Shown in pieces: positions 1-8,842 of a DNA stretch of 57,885 bases. The notes beneath the pieces are model-generated. The model was given only the letters and a program-made list of their open reading frames with translations, had not been told where the DNA came from and searched no databases. Source of the stretch: a virus; IMG/VR virus record IMGVR_UViG_3300046170_000085, positions 1 through 57,885 of that record; one strand, 5' to 3'. How positions within the stretch are numbered: the stretch's first letter is position 1; every line of letters begins with the position of its first letter. The position numbers were made by a program, and so were the translations under genes.

Positions 1-1004
1 CTGATTTTGGTGCGTTAAGTACACCTGTGACTAAAAAGTCTGGTTCAAGTATTCCAAACGAAGAAGAGATCCTGCTTGGTACATCTGGGTGGGGTAGCCT
101 AAACGATCACTATGTGCCTCGACCGATGTACAACAACCTGACGAATTATATCGTAGGCGAAGAAGATGGTGGGACTCAATTACTAAGAAGCACATGGAAC
201 TGGTTACTACGTGCAAAGGGTGTGTCTCAATATAGTAAGACAATCCTTTCACCTATCACACAGGTTCGTAACTTTACTACCGCTGCTGCCTTTGCTTTGG
301 CTAACGGAAACGTCCCATTTGTAGGTCGTCATGGTAGCATCAAAGATGCGGCAAAACTTATTTACGGAAACCTTCTTACAAAAGGTGATGATGAAGTTAT
401 TGCTGAGTTGATGGACGCACAACGACGAGGGATGCTAGGAACAAATGCAGAGTTAAGAGAGATTCAAGACTCCTTGCGTAAAGGTGTAGGGCTTACTGCT
501 CGTGGACCTGAGAGCGGAATAGAGGCTTTGATTGCGGGTAGTCCTACTCGTGAGAAGTTTGCGAAAAGTGCGGGGGGATTTTTTAAACCTCTGGAAAATA
601 TCTACCAAAGTTCAGACGATTTCTGGAAGCACTTTAACTACACCGCAGAGCAAGGCCACATTCGTAAGTCCTTAGACGGAATAGACTTTAGTAATCCACA
701 GCAAGCTGAAGAAGCTATTGCCTATCTTACAAAGAATGGCACCGACATCTCAGAAGAAACTAGGTCTGCTATCAGTAAAGGTTCTTTTACAAAGGCTGAC
801 ATTGATGAGATGGTCAAGCATCGTGCCGCACAAATTGTGAGAGATACTGTACCAAACTATAACAAGGGTGCTACGGATCTTGTTCGACTTGGTCGCCGTT
901 TACCTTTGGGTAATTTTATTACCTTCCCCGCTGAGATTTATAGAACAGGAATTAATATCGTAAGGCAGAGCTTAGATGACATGTCTTCAAGTATTCCTGC
1001 TGTT
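1..1004. repeat. Terminal redundancy, left copy
   Basis: These bases recur at 56876-57885. The right copy carries six extra single bases and no substitutions that I could find, so the contig closes into a circle of about 56,875 bp. The repeat lies wholly inside one open reading frame, which favours assembly overlap or headful permutation over a defined direct terminal repeat. Confidence 0.95.
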
Positions 1005-2336
1005 CGGACTCGTGGTCGTAATCGTATGATAGGTTTCTTGGGAACCACAGTTGCTGCTCCTGTCGGTGCCCTTGAAATGGGCTACGCAATTTCTGGAGTT
1101 ACGCAAGAGGAGATGGAAGCATATCAACGATCATTTTCTGCACCATGGGAAAAAGGTTCTGTCCTCATTCCATTAGGCAAAGAAGACGGCAAGATACAAT
1201 ACATGAACTTCAGTACCTCCAACCCATATGATGGCCTGTATCGTTTTGCTGTTCGTGCAATGAACGAGTTTGAAGATGCAGTTAAAGAAGGTAAAGGCCC
1301 AGGAGGCACGTTTACTAACTCAGTTGCCGGAGCAGTCAGAGAAATCTTTGAGCCTTTTCTATCAGAAGCGATGTTGACGGAAGCTGTTACAGATGTTTTC
1401 TTTCGAGGTGGACGCACTTCTACAGGAGCAGAAATATTTAACCCAGAAGACAGCGATGGTCTAAAGGGGTGGAAGATGATTACACACGTTCTGAATACCA
1501 TGGTGCCGAGTGTATCTCCTATAGATTTGAACGGAGAGCCTGGAAGGTTTATTCGTGGAACAGTAGGAAACATAGCTCCCGGTTTTGTGAACCCTAAAGA
1601 CAAACTGCTAAGAGAACGTGATTTAGTAACTGAAACTATCCGTGCTTTTACTGGTGTTACTCCGCAAGAGTTTGATCCTGCACGGGGTCTTGAGTTCGGC
1701 GCATACCGAATGAATCAGGCGCAGACCAACGCTAGACGAATATTTAATCAAGTAACTGATGATGGCAATGCTACGGCAGGCTCATTGAAAAGTGCATTCC
1801 AACGCGCAAACAACGCCAAGCTCCGTGTAGACAGAGAATACTATCAGATGATAGAAGATTTAAAGACCACTGGTATGACTAACCGTGACATTATGCGTGT
1901 TCTTAAAAAGAATAACATCGGTGGGTACAAGAACATTGTACGTGGTGAGTTCCAACCATTCAGAATCTCAAAGAAAAACATTCAAGAAATGCGGGATGCA
2001 GGTGTCTATCAACTATATCCGCGTGATGAGATTCGTCAGATACAAAAAGAAATGAAAGGGATGTCGCTCAAGCCTGATACAGACTTGTCTGTTTCTCCTC
2101 GACCCTCGGTTCCTTCTGGTGAAAACCCTTTCATGAACTTACCCGATGCTCCTAGCGCACCGACACCTAGCGCACCAAACCCTTTCATGAACTTACCAGA
2201 CAGTCAAAGCAGCCTCCAACAACCCGTGATCATGCCAACCCAAGCTCGTGCACCTGGGCCAGTAGATCCTGCATTACTAGGTGATAACCCGGTAACCGCT
2301 GCGCTTAATGCACAGATTGCGAACCGTCGTGGTTAA
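3..2336 (+). CDS. Giant internal virion (ejection-type) protein, C-terminal part
   Basis: This frame is open from the left edge. In the redundant right end it continues upstream to 54819, so the first GTG at 27 is not the true start. Joined across the junction the product is about 1460 residues. This part is rich in Arg, Gly and amphipathic helices, has no recognisable enzyme motif, and ends with two copies of an NPFMNLPD motif (bases about 2121-2205) that also occurs at the protein's N terminus as NPFMSLPD. Its position last in the structural operon, after the tail genes, is typical of podovirus proteins ejected with the DNA. That role is inferred from position and size. The 3' end overlaps the convergent gene at 2305 by 32 bases. 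Confidence 0.75.
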   Translation, partial: DFGALSTPVTKKSGSSIPNEEEILLGTSGWGSLNDHYVPRPMYNNLTNYIVGEEDGGTQLLRSTWNWLLRAKGVSQYSKTILSPITQVRNFTTAAAFALANGNVPFVGRHGSIKDAAKLIYGNLLTKGDDEVIAELMDAQRRGMLGTNAELREIQDSLRKGVGLTARGPESGIEALIAGSPTREKFAKSAGGFFKPLENIYQSSDDFWKHFNYTAEQGHIRKSLDGIDFSNPQQAEEAIAYLTKNGTDISEETRSAISKGSFTKADIDEMVKHRAAQIVRDTVPNYNKGATDLVRLGRRLPLGNFITFPAEIYRTGINIVRQSLDDMSSSIPAVRTRGRNRMIGFLGTTVAAPVGALEMGYAISGVTQEEMEAYQRSFSAPWEKGSVLIPLGKEDGKIQYMNFSTSNPYDGLYRFAVRAMNEFEDAVKEGKGPGGTFTNSVAGAVREIFEPFLSEAMLTEAVTDVFFRGGRTSTGAEIFNPEDSDGLKGWKMITHVLNTMVPSVSPIDLNGEPGRFIRGTVGNIAPGFVNPKDKLLRERDLVTETIRAFTGVTPQEFDPARGLEFGAYRMNQAQTNARRIFNQVTDDGNATAGSLKSAFQRANNAKLRVDREYYQMIEDLKTTGMTNRDIMRVLKKNNIGGYKNIVRGEFQPFRISKKNIQEMRDAGVYQLYPRDEIRQIQKEMKGMSLKPDTDLSVSPRPSVPSGENPFMNLPDAPSAPTPSAPNPFMNLPDSQSSLQQPVIMPTQARAPGPVDPALLGDNPVTAALNAQIANRRG

Positions 2337-2547
2337 CATCTGGATCTTCTTCGACAGATAGTTGTACTCCGACCCCACCGAATAACTTAATCATCTCGTC
2401 ACAAAGATGCTCGGCATCTTCTAGGATCTCATCATCCCCTGTGTCAGCGGCAAGATGCAATGTCATGCCCACAAGTTCCATGAGATGTTTGACCTGAACA
2501 GGATGCATTTCTCTAAGACCGACTGTTTTAATCTTTTCTGGTTTCAT
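2305..2547 (-). CDS. Small acidic protein of unknown function, coupled to polA
   Basis: The product is 80 residues, beginning MKPEKIK. The ATG overlaps the polymerase stop codon (ATGA) and GGGGAG lies about 8 bases upstream. A TTG 15 bases further upstream is possible but less likely. The protein is acidic and helical (LMELVGMTLHLAADTGDDEI). I do not recognise the family. Translational coupling to the DNA polymerase suggests a replication-related accessory role. The gene is the last of the leftward operon and runs into the convergent late operon. Confidence 0.7.
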   Translation of the reverse strand: MKPEKIKTVGLREMHPVQVKHLMELVGMTLHLAADTGDDEILEDAEHLCDEMIKLFGGVGVQLSVEEDPDVNHDGSQSVH

Positions 2548-4451
2548 TCGATTTCTCCCCAATTATCTTTGAGTTCATCGTCTACTTTAGAGGGGACTCT
2601 CAAGACATCCGACAACCCGTTTTCCATTATGTGCTTGATGTTGTGCGCTTGATCGTCGCCCTCTACTGAGAAGCATAACTCATCATGCACCGTTAGCATA
2701 GGCAAAAGTCCTTCTTTGTAGCAATCTGCCATAGCTTTTTTAGTTTGATCCGCAGCTGAACCTTGGATCAATTTGTTTAACGCCTTGTAAGTAAAGGCTC
2801 TTCTTAGAGGTTGACCATATGTTTTCATGGCCTCCTCGTATGGTAATGGTTTCTTATACCCGAAGGTTCGAGGCTCCCAAAGATGGAAGCGGCACCGCCT
2901 ACCCAACAGGGTTCTAATGTGTCCGAACTTATCTGCCTGTCTACTCGCAATGTCCGCAAGGTTCTTAACAAACGGAACCTTCTCTCTGTGTGTATCCAGT
3001 AAATCCCCTGCTTCTTCTGGTGATATATCTAACTGCGCTGCCAGTTTACCTTTGCCCATGCCATACATGATTCCCAGGTTTACAACCTTGGCTTCCTTAC
3101 GCTTGATTCCTGCAATGTCTGCCACCATCTGGTGTAGATCCACATCACCTGTGTTGTATTCGTCAACAATCTTATCGACAATCGGGTGCTTGTACTCACC
3201 CTTCAGGCTTGCTGCAAAGTGCACCAGTAACCTCGGCTCTTGGCTTGAGTAATCAAACGACCCCCACTTGCACCCTTGCTCTGGTATAAACAGACCACGG
3301 ATTAGTTTCTTGATCTCGGGATCTCGTGCCGGAATCTGCTGAAGGTTTGGGTTTGAACTAGAGAACCTACCCGTCACCGTGCCTCCGTCATCGGATCGTA
3401 GCTGATGGAACTCACAGTTGATCCTACCGTTGTGCGAGTGCTTGATGATTGTATCTATGAACGTGCTATCCGCCTTGTCAAATTCACGTAGCTTGACGAT
3501 CATTTGTGCAATTGGGTGGGCATGTGTATTGAGATACTGTTTGGTGAATGACGGTGCCCCTGCTTCAGTCTCAGGGTACTTCAGTCCTAGCTCCTCGAAC
3601 ACCGCAGCTACAGATGCAGCCGCCCATGGTTCTATCTTGATCTTTGTCTGTCGGTGGATCTCTTCCCTCAGTTCTTTGCCCTTGGCTTTGAGTAGAGTCT
3701 TGGCTTGATCTGCCTTGTCCAAGTCCACACGCACACCTAGCTGACGCATGTCACACATCATAGGTATCAGGCTAGTCTCCAAATCCCAGATGTTCCATAG
3801 GTCTTGCTTCTCCAGTTCTATCTTCAGTCGCTCCCACAAACGCAGGGTCATGCCTGCATCCTGTTCAGCATACCGTCCAACAAACTCAGGTGGTAGCTTG
3901 TACATCTCAGCCTTGGGATCAAAGCCCCACTCTGCTGCTGCAACACGTAGAAGTTTCTCATCCTTGCGCTCATCGAGGTAGTCTCTGCCAAGGTTATTCA
4001 AGCTGTATGACCAACGGTTCTCGTCCACCACCGCACCAGTAATCATGGTATCGATGATCCGACCCTCTACCTTTATGCCCTCGGCACGTAACCAACCCAG
4101 ATCATACGTGGCGTTGTGCATGATCTTGTCTATATCTGGTGTTGCCATCTGTTTCTGTAGCCATCGGAGTGCAATCTTTGCATCCATGTTGTGACCGTTC
4201 TCATGTCGGATAGGAAAGTATCCTTCCCAGTCTCCTGCTGCTACGGCTATGCCTACGATGTACCCGTCCTTACGCACCCATCCAGGGCCAAGCTTAATTA
4301 GATTCGGGTCACATGTCTCAAGGTCAACGGCTATCTGTTTGTAGCCCGTCAGGTCTGGAAACTCCGATGGTATATTCCATGTCAGTTCCTTACCTTGGTT
4401 CATCTGCTTGGCAATGATGTAGTCTTTCTCAAACATCTCAGTCTGTTTCAT
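2544..4451 (-). CDS. polA: DNA polymerase I, family A, with 3'-5' exonuclease domain
   Basis: The replicative polymerase is about 635 residues and lacks the 5'-3' nuclease domain, as phage family A enzymes usually do. Exonuclease motifs are visible: AVDLETC (Exo I), NATYDLGW (Exo II) and YAEQDAG (Exo III). Polymerase motif A is FDYSSQEPRL, motif B is KVVNLGIMYGMG, and motif C is TVHDELCF. In motif B the residue aligning with E. coli Phe762 is Leu (VNLG against INFG). I chose the ATG at 4451 because GGAG lies 8 bases upstream; an upstream in-frame ATG at 4475 lacks this. The start overlaps the end of the DUF6378-like gene, and the stop overlaps the next ATG. Confidence 0.97.
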   Translation of the reverse strand: MKQTEMFEKDYIIAKQMNQGKELTWNIPSEFPDLTGYKQIAVDLETCDPNLIKLGPGWVRKDGYIVGIAVAAGDWEGYFPIRHENGHNMDAKIALRWLQKQMATPDIDKIMHNATYDLGWLRAEGIKVEGRIIDTMITGAVVDENRWSYSLNNLGRDYLDERKDEKLLRVAAAEWGFDPKAEMYKLPPEFVGRYAEQDAGMTLRLWERLKIELEKQDLWNIWDLETSLIPMMCDMRQLGVRVDLDKADQAKTLLKAKGKELREEIHRQTKIKIEPWAAASVAAVFEELGLKYPETEAGAPSFTKQYLNTHAHPIAQMIVKLREFDKADSTFIDTIIKHSHNGRINCEFHQLRSDDGGTVTGRFSSSNPNLQQIPARDPEIKKLIRGLFIPEQGCKWGSFDYSSQEPRLLVHFAASLKGEYKHPIVDKIVDEYNTGDVDLHQMVADIAGIKRKEAKVVNLGIMYGMGKGKLAAQLDISPEEAGDLLDTHREKVPFVKNLADIASRQADKFGHIRTLLGRRCRFHLWEPRTFGYKKPLPYEEAMKTYGQPLRRAFTYKALNKLIQGSAADQTKKAMADCYKEGLLPMLTVHDELCFSVEGDDQAHNIKHIMENGLSDVLRVPSKVDDELKDNWGEIE

Positions 4452-4725
4452 TGTCAAACTCCGCACCCAGTGCACTGTATCCGCACTTGTCGATCCACGA
4501 ATCCTTGTGGTCTATCGTTTCTAACAAGCGACAGGTCTTCACCCAGTCCATCATCAGAGCTACGTGCTTGGCTGTAATCTTACCGTGGGTGTTCAGTGCA
4601 TCAGTGACTATGACATTCCATCCCGTTGCTATCCTGTCGAAGTTATCCTTGGCATCACCGTAGTCCTTGGCTCTGTTACCATTGATCAACTGCTTCGCCG
4701 TATCCAAGTAATCGTTACGTTTCAT
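4438..4725 (-). CDS. DUF6378-like protein
   Basis: The product is 95 residues with a pattern I associate with the DUF6378 phage family: an N-terminal GNRAKDYGDAKDNFDRIA, a central ITAKHVALMMDWVKTCRL, and a C-terminal HKDSWIDKCGYSALG. The helical shape and conserved acidic/His residues recall MazG-like nucleotide hydrolases, but I cannot see a complete MazG metal site, so function is open. The ATG overlaps the helicase stop (ATGA) and the 3' end overlaps polA by 14 bases, so it is co-translated with replication proteins. Confidence 0.85.
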   Translation of the reverse strand: MKRNDYLDTAKQLINGNRAKDYGDAKDNFDRIATGWNVIVTDALNTHGKITAKHVALMMDWVKTCRLLETIDHKDSWIDKCGYSALGAEFDNETD

Positions 4726-6251
4726 ATTTCATACCTATATTTTTTATCTGACTCAATTAGGTAGAGGTTTTGTTTTGTTCTTGTAACGGCAACATAAAAT
4801 ATTCTGTGCTCGTCCTCGGGATGTTTACCCTCTACGCAGTTCTTGGTGGATCCCAAATACACCGCTACGTTATCGTCTTCCCCTCCTTTCATGGCGTGGA
4901 TCGTTGATAACTTGATCCTCGGTTGCTTGTATATACTCTCTCCTCTACGCTCGATGGCGCGGATGTATATCTGTTCCTCCTCTGACAGACGCACCACGTC
5001 CATCGGGTGTGTGTTCTTCGGGGATAAGAGTCCATAATCAGATGCTAGATCCTCCCATGTCAAGGGCTGCTCTGGATCAGCAGCGTCTAGTAACTTAGCT
5101 GACCCTCTCTTGACTACAGGATTGTCTCCTATCTTCGGCACAGTTTTATAAAACTCCTTGATCCGTCCAAGGTACAATGCCTTTCCACCTACCAAGTCTG
5201 CCCATGTAGCCATAGCATCCAACTTCTTTTGTGAGACAGACGCATGACCCTTACGGCTGTAGAAATATCCTGCATCACTCAACGATTCAGCTATCTCTTT
5301 CACAAAGCTGTTGGTTCGAGCCATGATTGTCCATGACCCTTTGTCCAATGGTAGATTCCAAAGGCTACCCACAACCTTGACCATACCCTCGTCATCCTTG
5401 GGGAAGAACTCTTTCTCCAGTCTCCCTGGTATGTGGTCAGAGATACGCATAGCAAGCCTCCAGACGCTCTGTGGTAAGCGATAGGACTGGTTGAGTACTT
5501 CTACATGGTCGGAAGCTTTGATGAATCTCTGAACGTCTACGGAAGTCCAACGGTGGATTGCTTGATCGTCATCCCCTGCAATCAGAACTTCATCCGCAGT
5601 CAGTGCCATCTTCTCTACCATCGTCCACTGCAATGGTGTCAGGTCTTGGGCTTCATCCACAATCAATAGATCAAGGTTGGGTGTTTCACAAATCTCTATG
5701 TACTTGGAGATCATGTCAGTGAAATCTATTTTGTTTGTCTTGAGTTTATATTCAATTAATTGATTATGAATCTGAACCAACTTAGAGTAATCCAAAGTGT
5801 AGTCTTCTTCGTAGTTATACTCAAAGTCCAAGGACTCTTCCCGATAGATTGACCGCATGATAATCTGTAGATACTTGGCTCCCGATCCTCCTATCGGTGG
5901 TATCGTAACACCATCGTCAATGGAGGTGGCATCTGCTCCATCAAACGCCACCCCCAACATGCGACCAAGAGTTTTAAAATCCTCTCGGTCCATGACATCA
6001 GTACTCTTCAAGCCCAGTCCGTGATAACCAGTGGCATGGAGAGTTCTGAAATGCGGAAAGTCATTCTTAGTCAGGTTGAACTTAGCACATGCTCGATCAA
6101 CAAACTCCCCGATAGCTTTGGTAGTAAACGATACCACACCTATACGTGATGGGTGTACCCCTTCTTGCAGTTTCTCCTGCACTCTTTCGATTAACGTGTA
6201 AGTCTTACCACAACCGGGTGGCCCAAGTATCAGGGTTGCATTAGGTATCAC
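4722..6251 (-). CDS. Superfamily 1 (UvrD/Rep-like) DNA helicase
   Basis: An ATP-dependent DNA helicase of about 509 residues. Motif I is LILGPPGCGKTYT, motif II is LLIVDEAQDL, motif III is AGDDDQAIHRW, motif IV is around NQSYRLP, motif V is STIHAMKGGEDD and motif VI is YVAVTRTKQNL. The set is complete and in order. The start is the GTG at 6251, seven bases after GGAG; the longer reading from 6356 would bury 35 residues in the AlpA-like gene. It probably unwinds the fork for the adjacent polymerase. It overlaps genes on both sides by a few bases, so the module is one transcript. Confidence 0.93.
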   Translation of the reverse strand: MIPNATLILGPPGCGKTYTLIERVQEKLQEGVHPSRIGVVSFTTKAIGEFVDRACAKFNLTKNDFPHFRTLHATGYHGLGLKSTDVMDREDFKTLGRMLGVAFDGADATSIDDGVTIPPIGGSGAKYLQIIMRSIYREESLDFEYNYEEDYTLDYSKLVQIHNQLIEYKLKTNKIDFTDMISKYIEICETPNLDLLIVDEAQDLTPLQWTMVEKMALTADEVLIAGDDDQAIHRWTSVDVQRFIKASDHVEVLNQSYRLPQSVWRLAMRISDHIPGRLEKEFFPKDDEGMVKVVGSLWNLPLDKGSWTIMARTNSFVKEIAESLSDAGYFYSRKGHASVSQKKLDAMATWADLVGGKALYLGRIKEFYKTVPKIGDNPVVKRGSAKLLDAADPEQPLTWEDLASDYGLLSPKNTHPMDVVRLSEEEQIYIRAIERRGESIYKQPRIKLSTIHAMKGGEDDNVAVYLGSTKNCVEGKHPEDEHRIFYVAVTRTKQNLYLIESDKKYRYEI

Positions 6252-6441
6252 GACGCTTCTCCAACCACTGCTTGATTTCCTCCCGATCCCACCGACTCGC
6301 TGCACGTTGAGCGTCAGCGTTGCCAAGCTTGTAGGGTTTAGGAAAGTCCCCGTCATTTACCCATTTGTATATGGCAGACTCGGATACACCGAGCCAGTCT
6401 GCTACATCTTTAGCTTTCATAAAACTAGAACGGTATGTCAT
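6241..6441 (-). CDS. AlpA/excisionase-like helix-turn-helix protein
   Basis: A 66-residue protein with a MerR/AlpA-type winged HTH: KDVADWLGVSESAIYKWVND, then GDFPKPYKLGN and RWDREEIKQWLEKR. This family includes transcription regulators and phage excisionases. The ATG at 6441 has GGAG eight bases upstream; a second ATG at 6420 would give a form seven residues shorter. It lies between primase and helicase and overlaps both. No integrase is visible, so a regulatory or origin-binding role is more likely than excision. That is inference. Confidence 0.85.
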   Translation of the reverse strand: MTYRSSFMKAKDVADWLGVSESAIYKWVNDGDFPKPYKLGNADAQRAASRWDREEIKQWLEKRRDT

Positions 6442-7960
6442 TATCTATCTCCTGTACTGGCAGATCCATTTCATTGTTCTCAAATGATGGCACCCACCAA
6501 ACTCTCACCGTGGTTCTTGATCCATCTTCCTTGTTAATATTTTTGTGACCATGACATTCATGGTTGTCATTAAATCTCTTCAATTGTTCCTGCACCTGTG
6601 CCCTGGTGTAAGCCGTAAACCTTCTGTTAAATAGAAACTCCATCAGCCCTGCTATTGTAAAGGATGTATACCCTTGGTTATCTGTCCATGGTTTACCTTG
6701 CAGCATCTCCTCTGGGTGCATAGCACGGATCCTACTGGTACAGAACTGACGCAACAAAGCTTTGAACTCTCCGAACACGGTTAGTTCCTCCGGCACCTCG
6801 GACTTAACTCCCTCTGAGTACAGCTTCTGTAGTAGCTGTTGCCACTTAGCAGGGCGGATAGTCGGAGGCACAAGTTGCTCTTGCTCCATACACGCACGTT
6901 GAAACAGGCTTTGGTTCTGTAGCTGCTCCGTGTTTAACTGGATACGTTTCCCTGCCACCGTTAGAAAATACAGGCGCGGTTCCGATAGGATGATCTGCAA
7001 GCTTCCGATCTCAAGAGACTCGGCCCCTGCATCTCCGACACCATACTTTGTAGACAGGCACAGTTCCTTGTCACAGAAACTTTTGAACGGCTCCTGTTCG
7101 CAGGTATAGAAGTATTCTTTTTTCTCCAGGCTTTTCTGTAATGCCAGAACTTCTTTGGCATCGAGCGGTGGAGAACACAGAGTCTGGTTAAAAGTTTCCA
7201 TCTCTGCTTTCCAGTTGTCACTGTGCTTCATCCGACAGTACACACCGATCATAAACAGTTTCTTGTTGCGTTCTTCTCCAGTCGCGCCGTCAGAGAACAG
7301 ATGTTGCAAGCAAGGAGGTCCGTCTTTGAAGTACTTTCGGGGTTTCTTGGTTCGACCTTTCTCAAGTACAGCTACTGAGGTTCGCCTGATTTCTATGGCA
7401 TCCAAGAACTCCTTCAGTTCCATGGCCTCAACCTTATCATTGAAGCAATACCTCTGTGGTATCTCAGCATTGAAATAAGGGAGGTTAATAAAGTTCCCGA
7501 CATCTCCACGTTCAGACAGGATCCTATCTTGCTTCGGGAATATCTCACAGCCACTGTGCCCCAAGGCTACAGCCATCTCTAGTAAATACTCTCGGACAAC
7601 CTTGGCTTGCTCGTATTCTTCCAAGAATAAATACAGATGTGCTCCACCTGACTTGGATCTGCAATGCAGCAGCGGTAGCTTCTGTCTTTGTATTCTCGCT
7701 TGGAGTTCGTTGTGGTCTAGATCATATATGTCTATGTCCAACGCACCCCACTTGCACTTGTTATCTTCGTTGATCGGGATTGCCCCGACACCCTGCTCAC
7801 CCTGGATGTGTCCTTGCATAAGTTCTAATGTGAGCGGCTCCCGTACAATACGACTCTCAGCATCAGCCTTGCCATTGCGACCAATGCGTCCAACTGTAGT
7901 GGTGCCATGCGCAACCTTCGATCCTTCAAAGGCTGACAGCATTCTTTTATGAAGTGACAT
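6425..7960 (-). CDS. Archaeo-eukaryotic-type primase (TOTE primase-like)
   Basis: A 511-residue protein. The N-terminal third has the AEP catalytic features: GALDIDIYDLD (the DxD metal pair), then CRSKSGGAHLYLFLE (SxxxH nucleotide-binding motif) and EIFPKQD. This matches the primase domain known from TOTE conflict systems, which also occurs in marine phages. The C-terminal part is helical and could act in accessory DNA binding. It ends in DNDIPF, the type of tail used by SSB proteins to bind partners. An AGGAG box precedes the ATG. A 90-base spacer with a G/C-rich segment separates it from the SSB-like gene upstream, so it may start a transcript or be processed separately. Confidence 0.85.
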   Translation of the reverse strand: MSLHKRMLSAFEGSKVAHGTTTVGRIGRNGKADAESRIVREPLTLELMQGHIQGEQGVGAIPINEDNKCKWGALDIDIYDLDHNELQARIQRQKLPLLHCRSKSGGAHLYLFLEEYEQAKVVREYLLEMAVALGHSGCEIFPKQDRILSERGDVGNFINLPYFNAEIPQRYCFNDKVEAMELKEFLDAIEIRRTSVAVLEKGRTKKPRKYFKDGPPCLQHLFSDGATGEERNKKLFMIGVYCRMKHSDNWKAEMETFNQTLCSPPLDAKEVLALQKSLEKKEYFYTCEQEPFKSFCDKELCLSTKYGVGDAGAESLEIGSLQIILSEPRLYFLTVAGKRIQLNTEQLQNQSLFQRACMEQEQLVPPTIRPAKWQQLLQKLYSEGVKSEVPEELTVFGEFKALLRQFCTSRIRAMHPEEMLQGKPWTDNQGYTSFTIAGLMEFLFNRRFTAYTRAQVQEQLKRFNDNHECHGHKNINKEDGSRTTVRVWWVPSFENNEMDLPVQEIDNDIPF

Positions 7961-8050
7961 GCTCGACTCCTGTTGAGATTAAAAGTGGGGGAAGACATCG
8001 GACGCGGCCCGGACTCGGTCACACAAAACGTCAACCCCCAAGACTGTTAA

Positions 8051-8842
8051 CTAGAAGGGGATTTCGTTGTCCTCATCTACAGAACCGTCATGAGCATCTG
8101 GTTCTTTAACAGCCTTAACCTCACCCGCCATGATCGACTCACGGAAAGCTTTAGCTTCCTGTAACAGATCACGAGAGTTAACCAGGTTAACCTTGGATAC
8201 TTGGTAGTTGCCCCACGTACCTTGGTCATTGGTTTCTTCAGTCGTGGATAGTTTCCACATGGTGGCATACACCGCAGGAGTAACCATTGCTCCTGTCTTT
8301 GGGTGCTTAACCTTTTGCATTGCAATCTGTGTCTTCCAACGACGGCTCACCTTCAACTGGCTTGACTTCATGTCGATCACCGTTGGTTGAAATGAACCAT
8401 CACCGTCAACAACAAGACAGTAATGCTGATCCGACTTAACAAGTTCGTGACCATTGGGTAGGATCTCTTTTGATCCTTCTCGTGTGGTCTTGGTTAAGAC
8501 TGGATCGTTTGCAGGTATCTCACCTTGGAACCCACCCCCTTGTTCACGCGGAACAAACTCAAGGTACTTGGTAGTCTGGTAACAAGGAATCACTGTGACC
8601 CCTTCTTCACCTTCCCAATACTGATTGGTCACTGTATTAAACAGATCCCCTTGAGAAGCACCGTCGATAAACTCAGGCTTCTTCTTGCTGAGTTGTGGTG
8701 ACATTGCCTGTAAGATCCGAACAAACGGTATCTGCATCTCGGAACTGTCAAAGGATGCACCTTCTCCTGCTGTTTCAAAGATGTCTTCCATTACATCGGT
8801 GCTTACTTCCACACCTTTAACTGCTGCTACTGCATTAGCCAT
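8051..8842 (-). CDS. Putative single-stranded DNA-binding protein
   Basis: A 263-residue protein with a beta-rich middle and an acidic C terminus ending EDNEIPF, which resembles the SSB C-terminal interaction tail. I see no canonical OB-fold signature, so the call rests on the tail, size and neighbours. The upstream gene's stop and this ATG share a base (TAATG), and GGAGG lies about 8 bases upstream, giving efficient coupled translation. It probably coats single-stranded DNA during replication by the neighbouring primase, helicase and polymerase. A recombination mediator is an alternative. Confidence 0.6.
   Translation of the reverse strand: MANAVAAVKGVEVSTDVMEDIFETAGEGASFDSSEMQIPFVRILQAMSPQLSKKKPEFIDGASQGDLFNTVTNQYWEGEEGVTVIPCYQTTKYLEFVPREQGGGFQGEIPANDPVLTKTTREGSKEILPNGHELVKSDQHYCLVVDGDGSFQPTVIDMKSSQLKVSRRWKTQIAMQKVKHPKTGAMVTPAVYATMWKLSTTEETNDQGTWGNYQVSKVNLVNSRDLLQEAKAFRESIMAGEVKAVKEPDAHDGSVDEDNEIPF

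Noticed and set aside
1-1004. True direct terminal repeat of the virion DNA
   Set aside because: The repeat lies inside one gene and differs only by sequencing-type insertions; circular overlap or headful permutation explains it better.
1124-1603. Leftward 159-codon ORF
   Set aside because: Lies inside the giant rightward gene, against operon direction, without recognisable motifs.
6241-6441. Excisionase implying a prophage
   Set aside because: The AlpA-like protein stands without integrase or attachment-site evidence; it is as likely a regulator.
7961-8050. Promoter or terminator between the SSB-like gene and the primase
   Set aside because: GGGGG and CCCCC stretches are 40 bases apart with no T-tract, and the TTGACG has no -10 partner.
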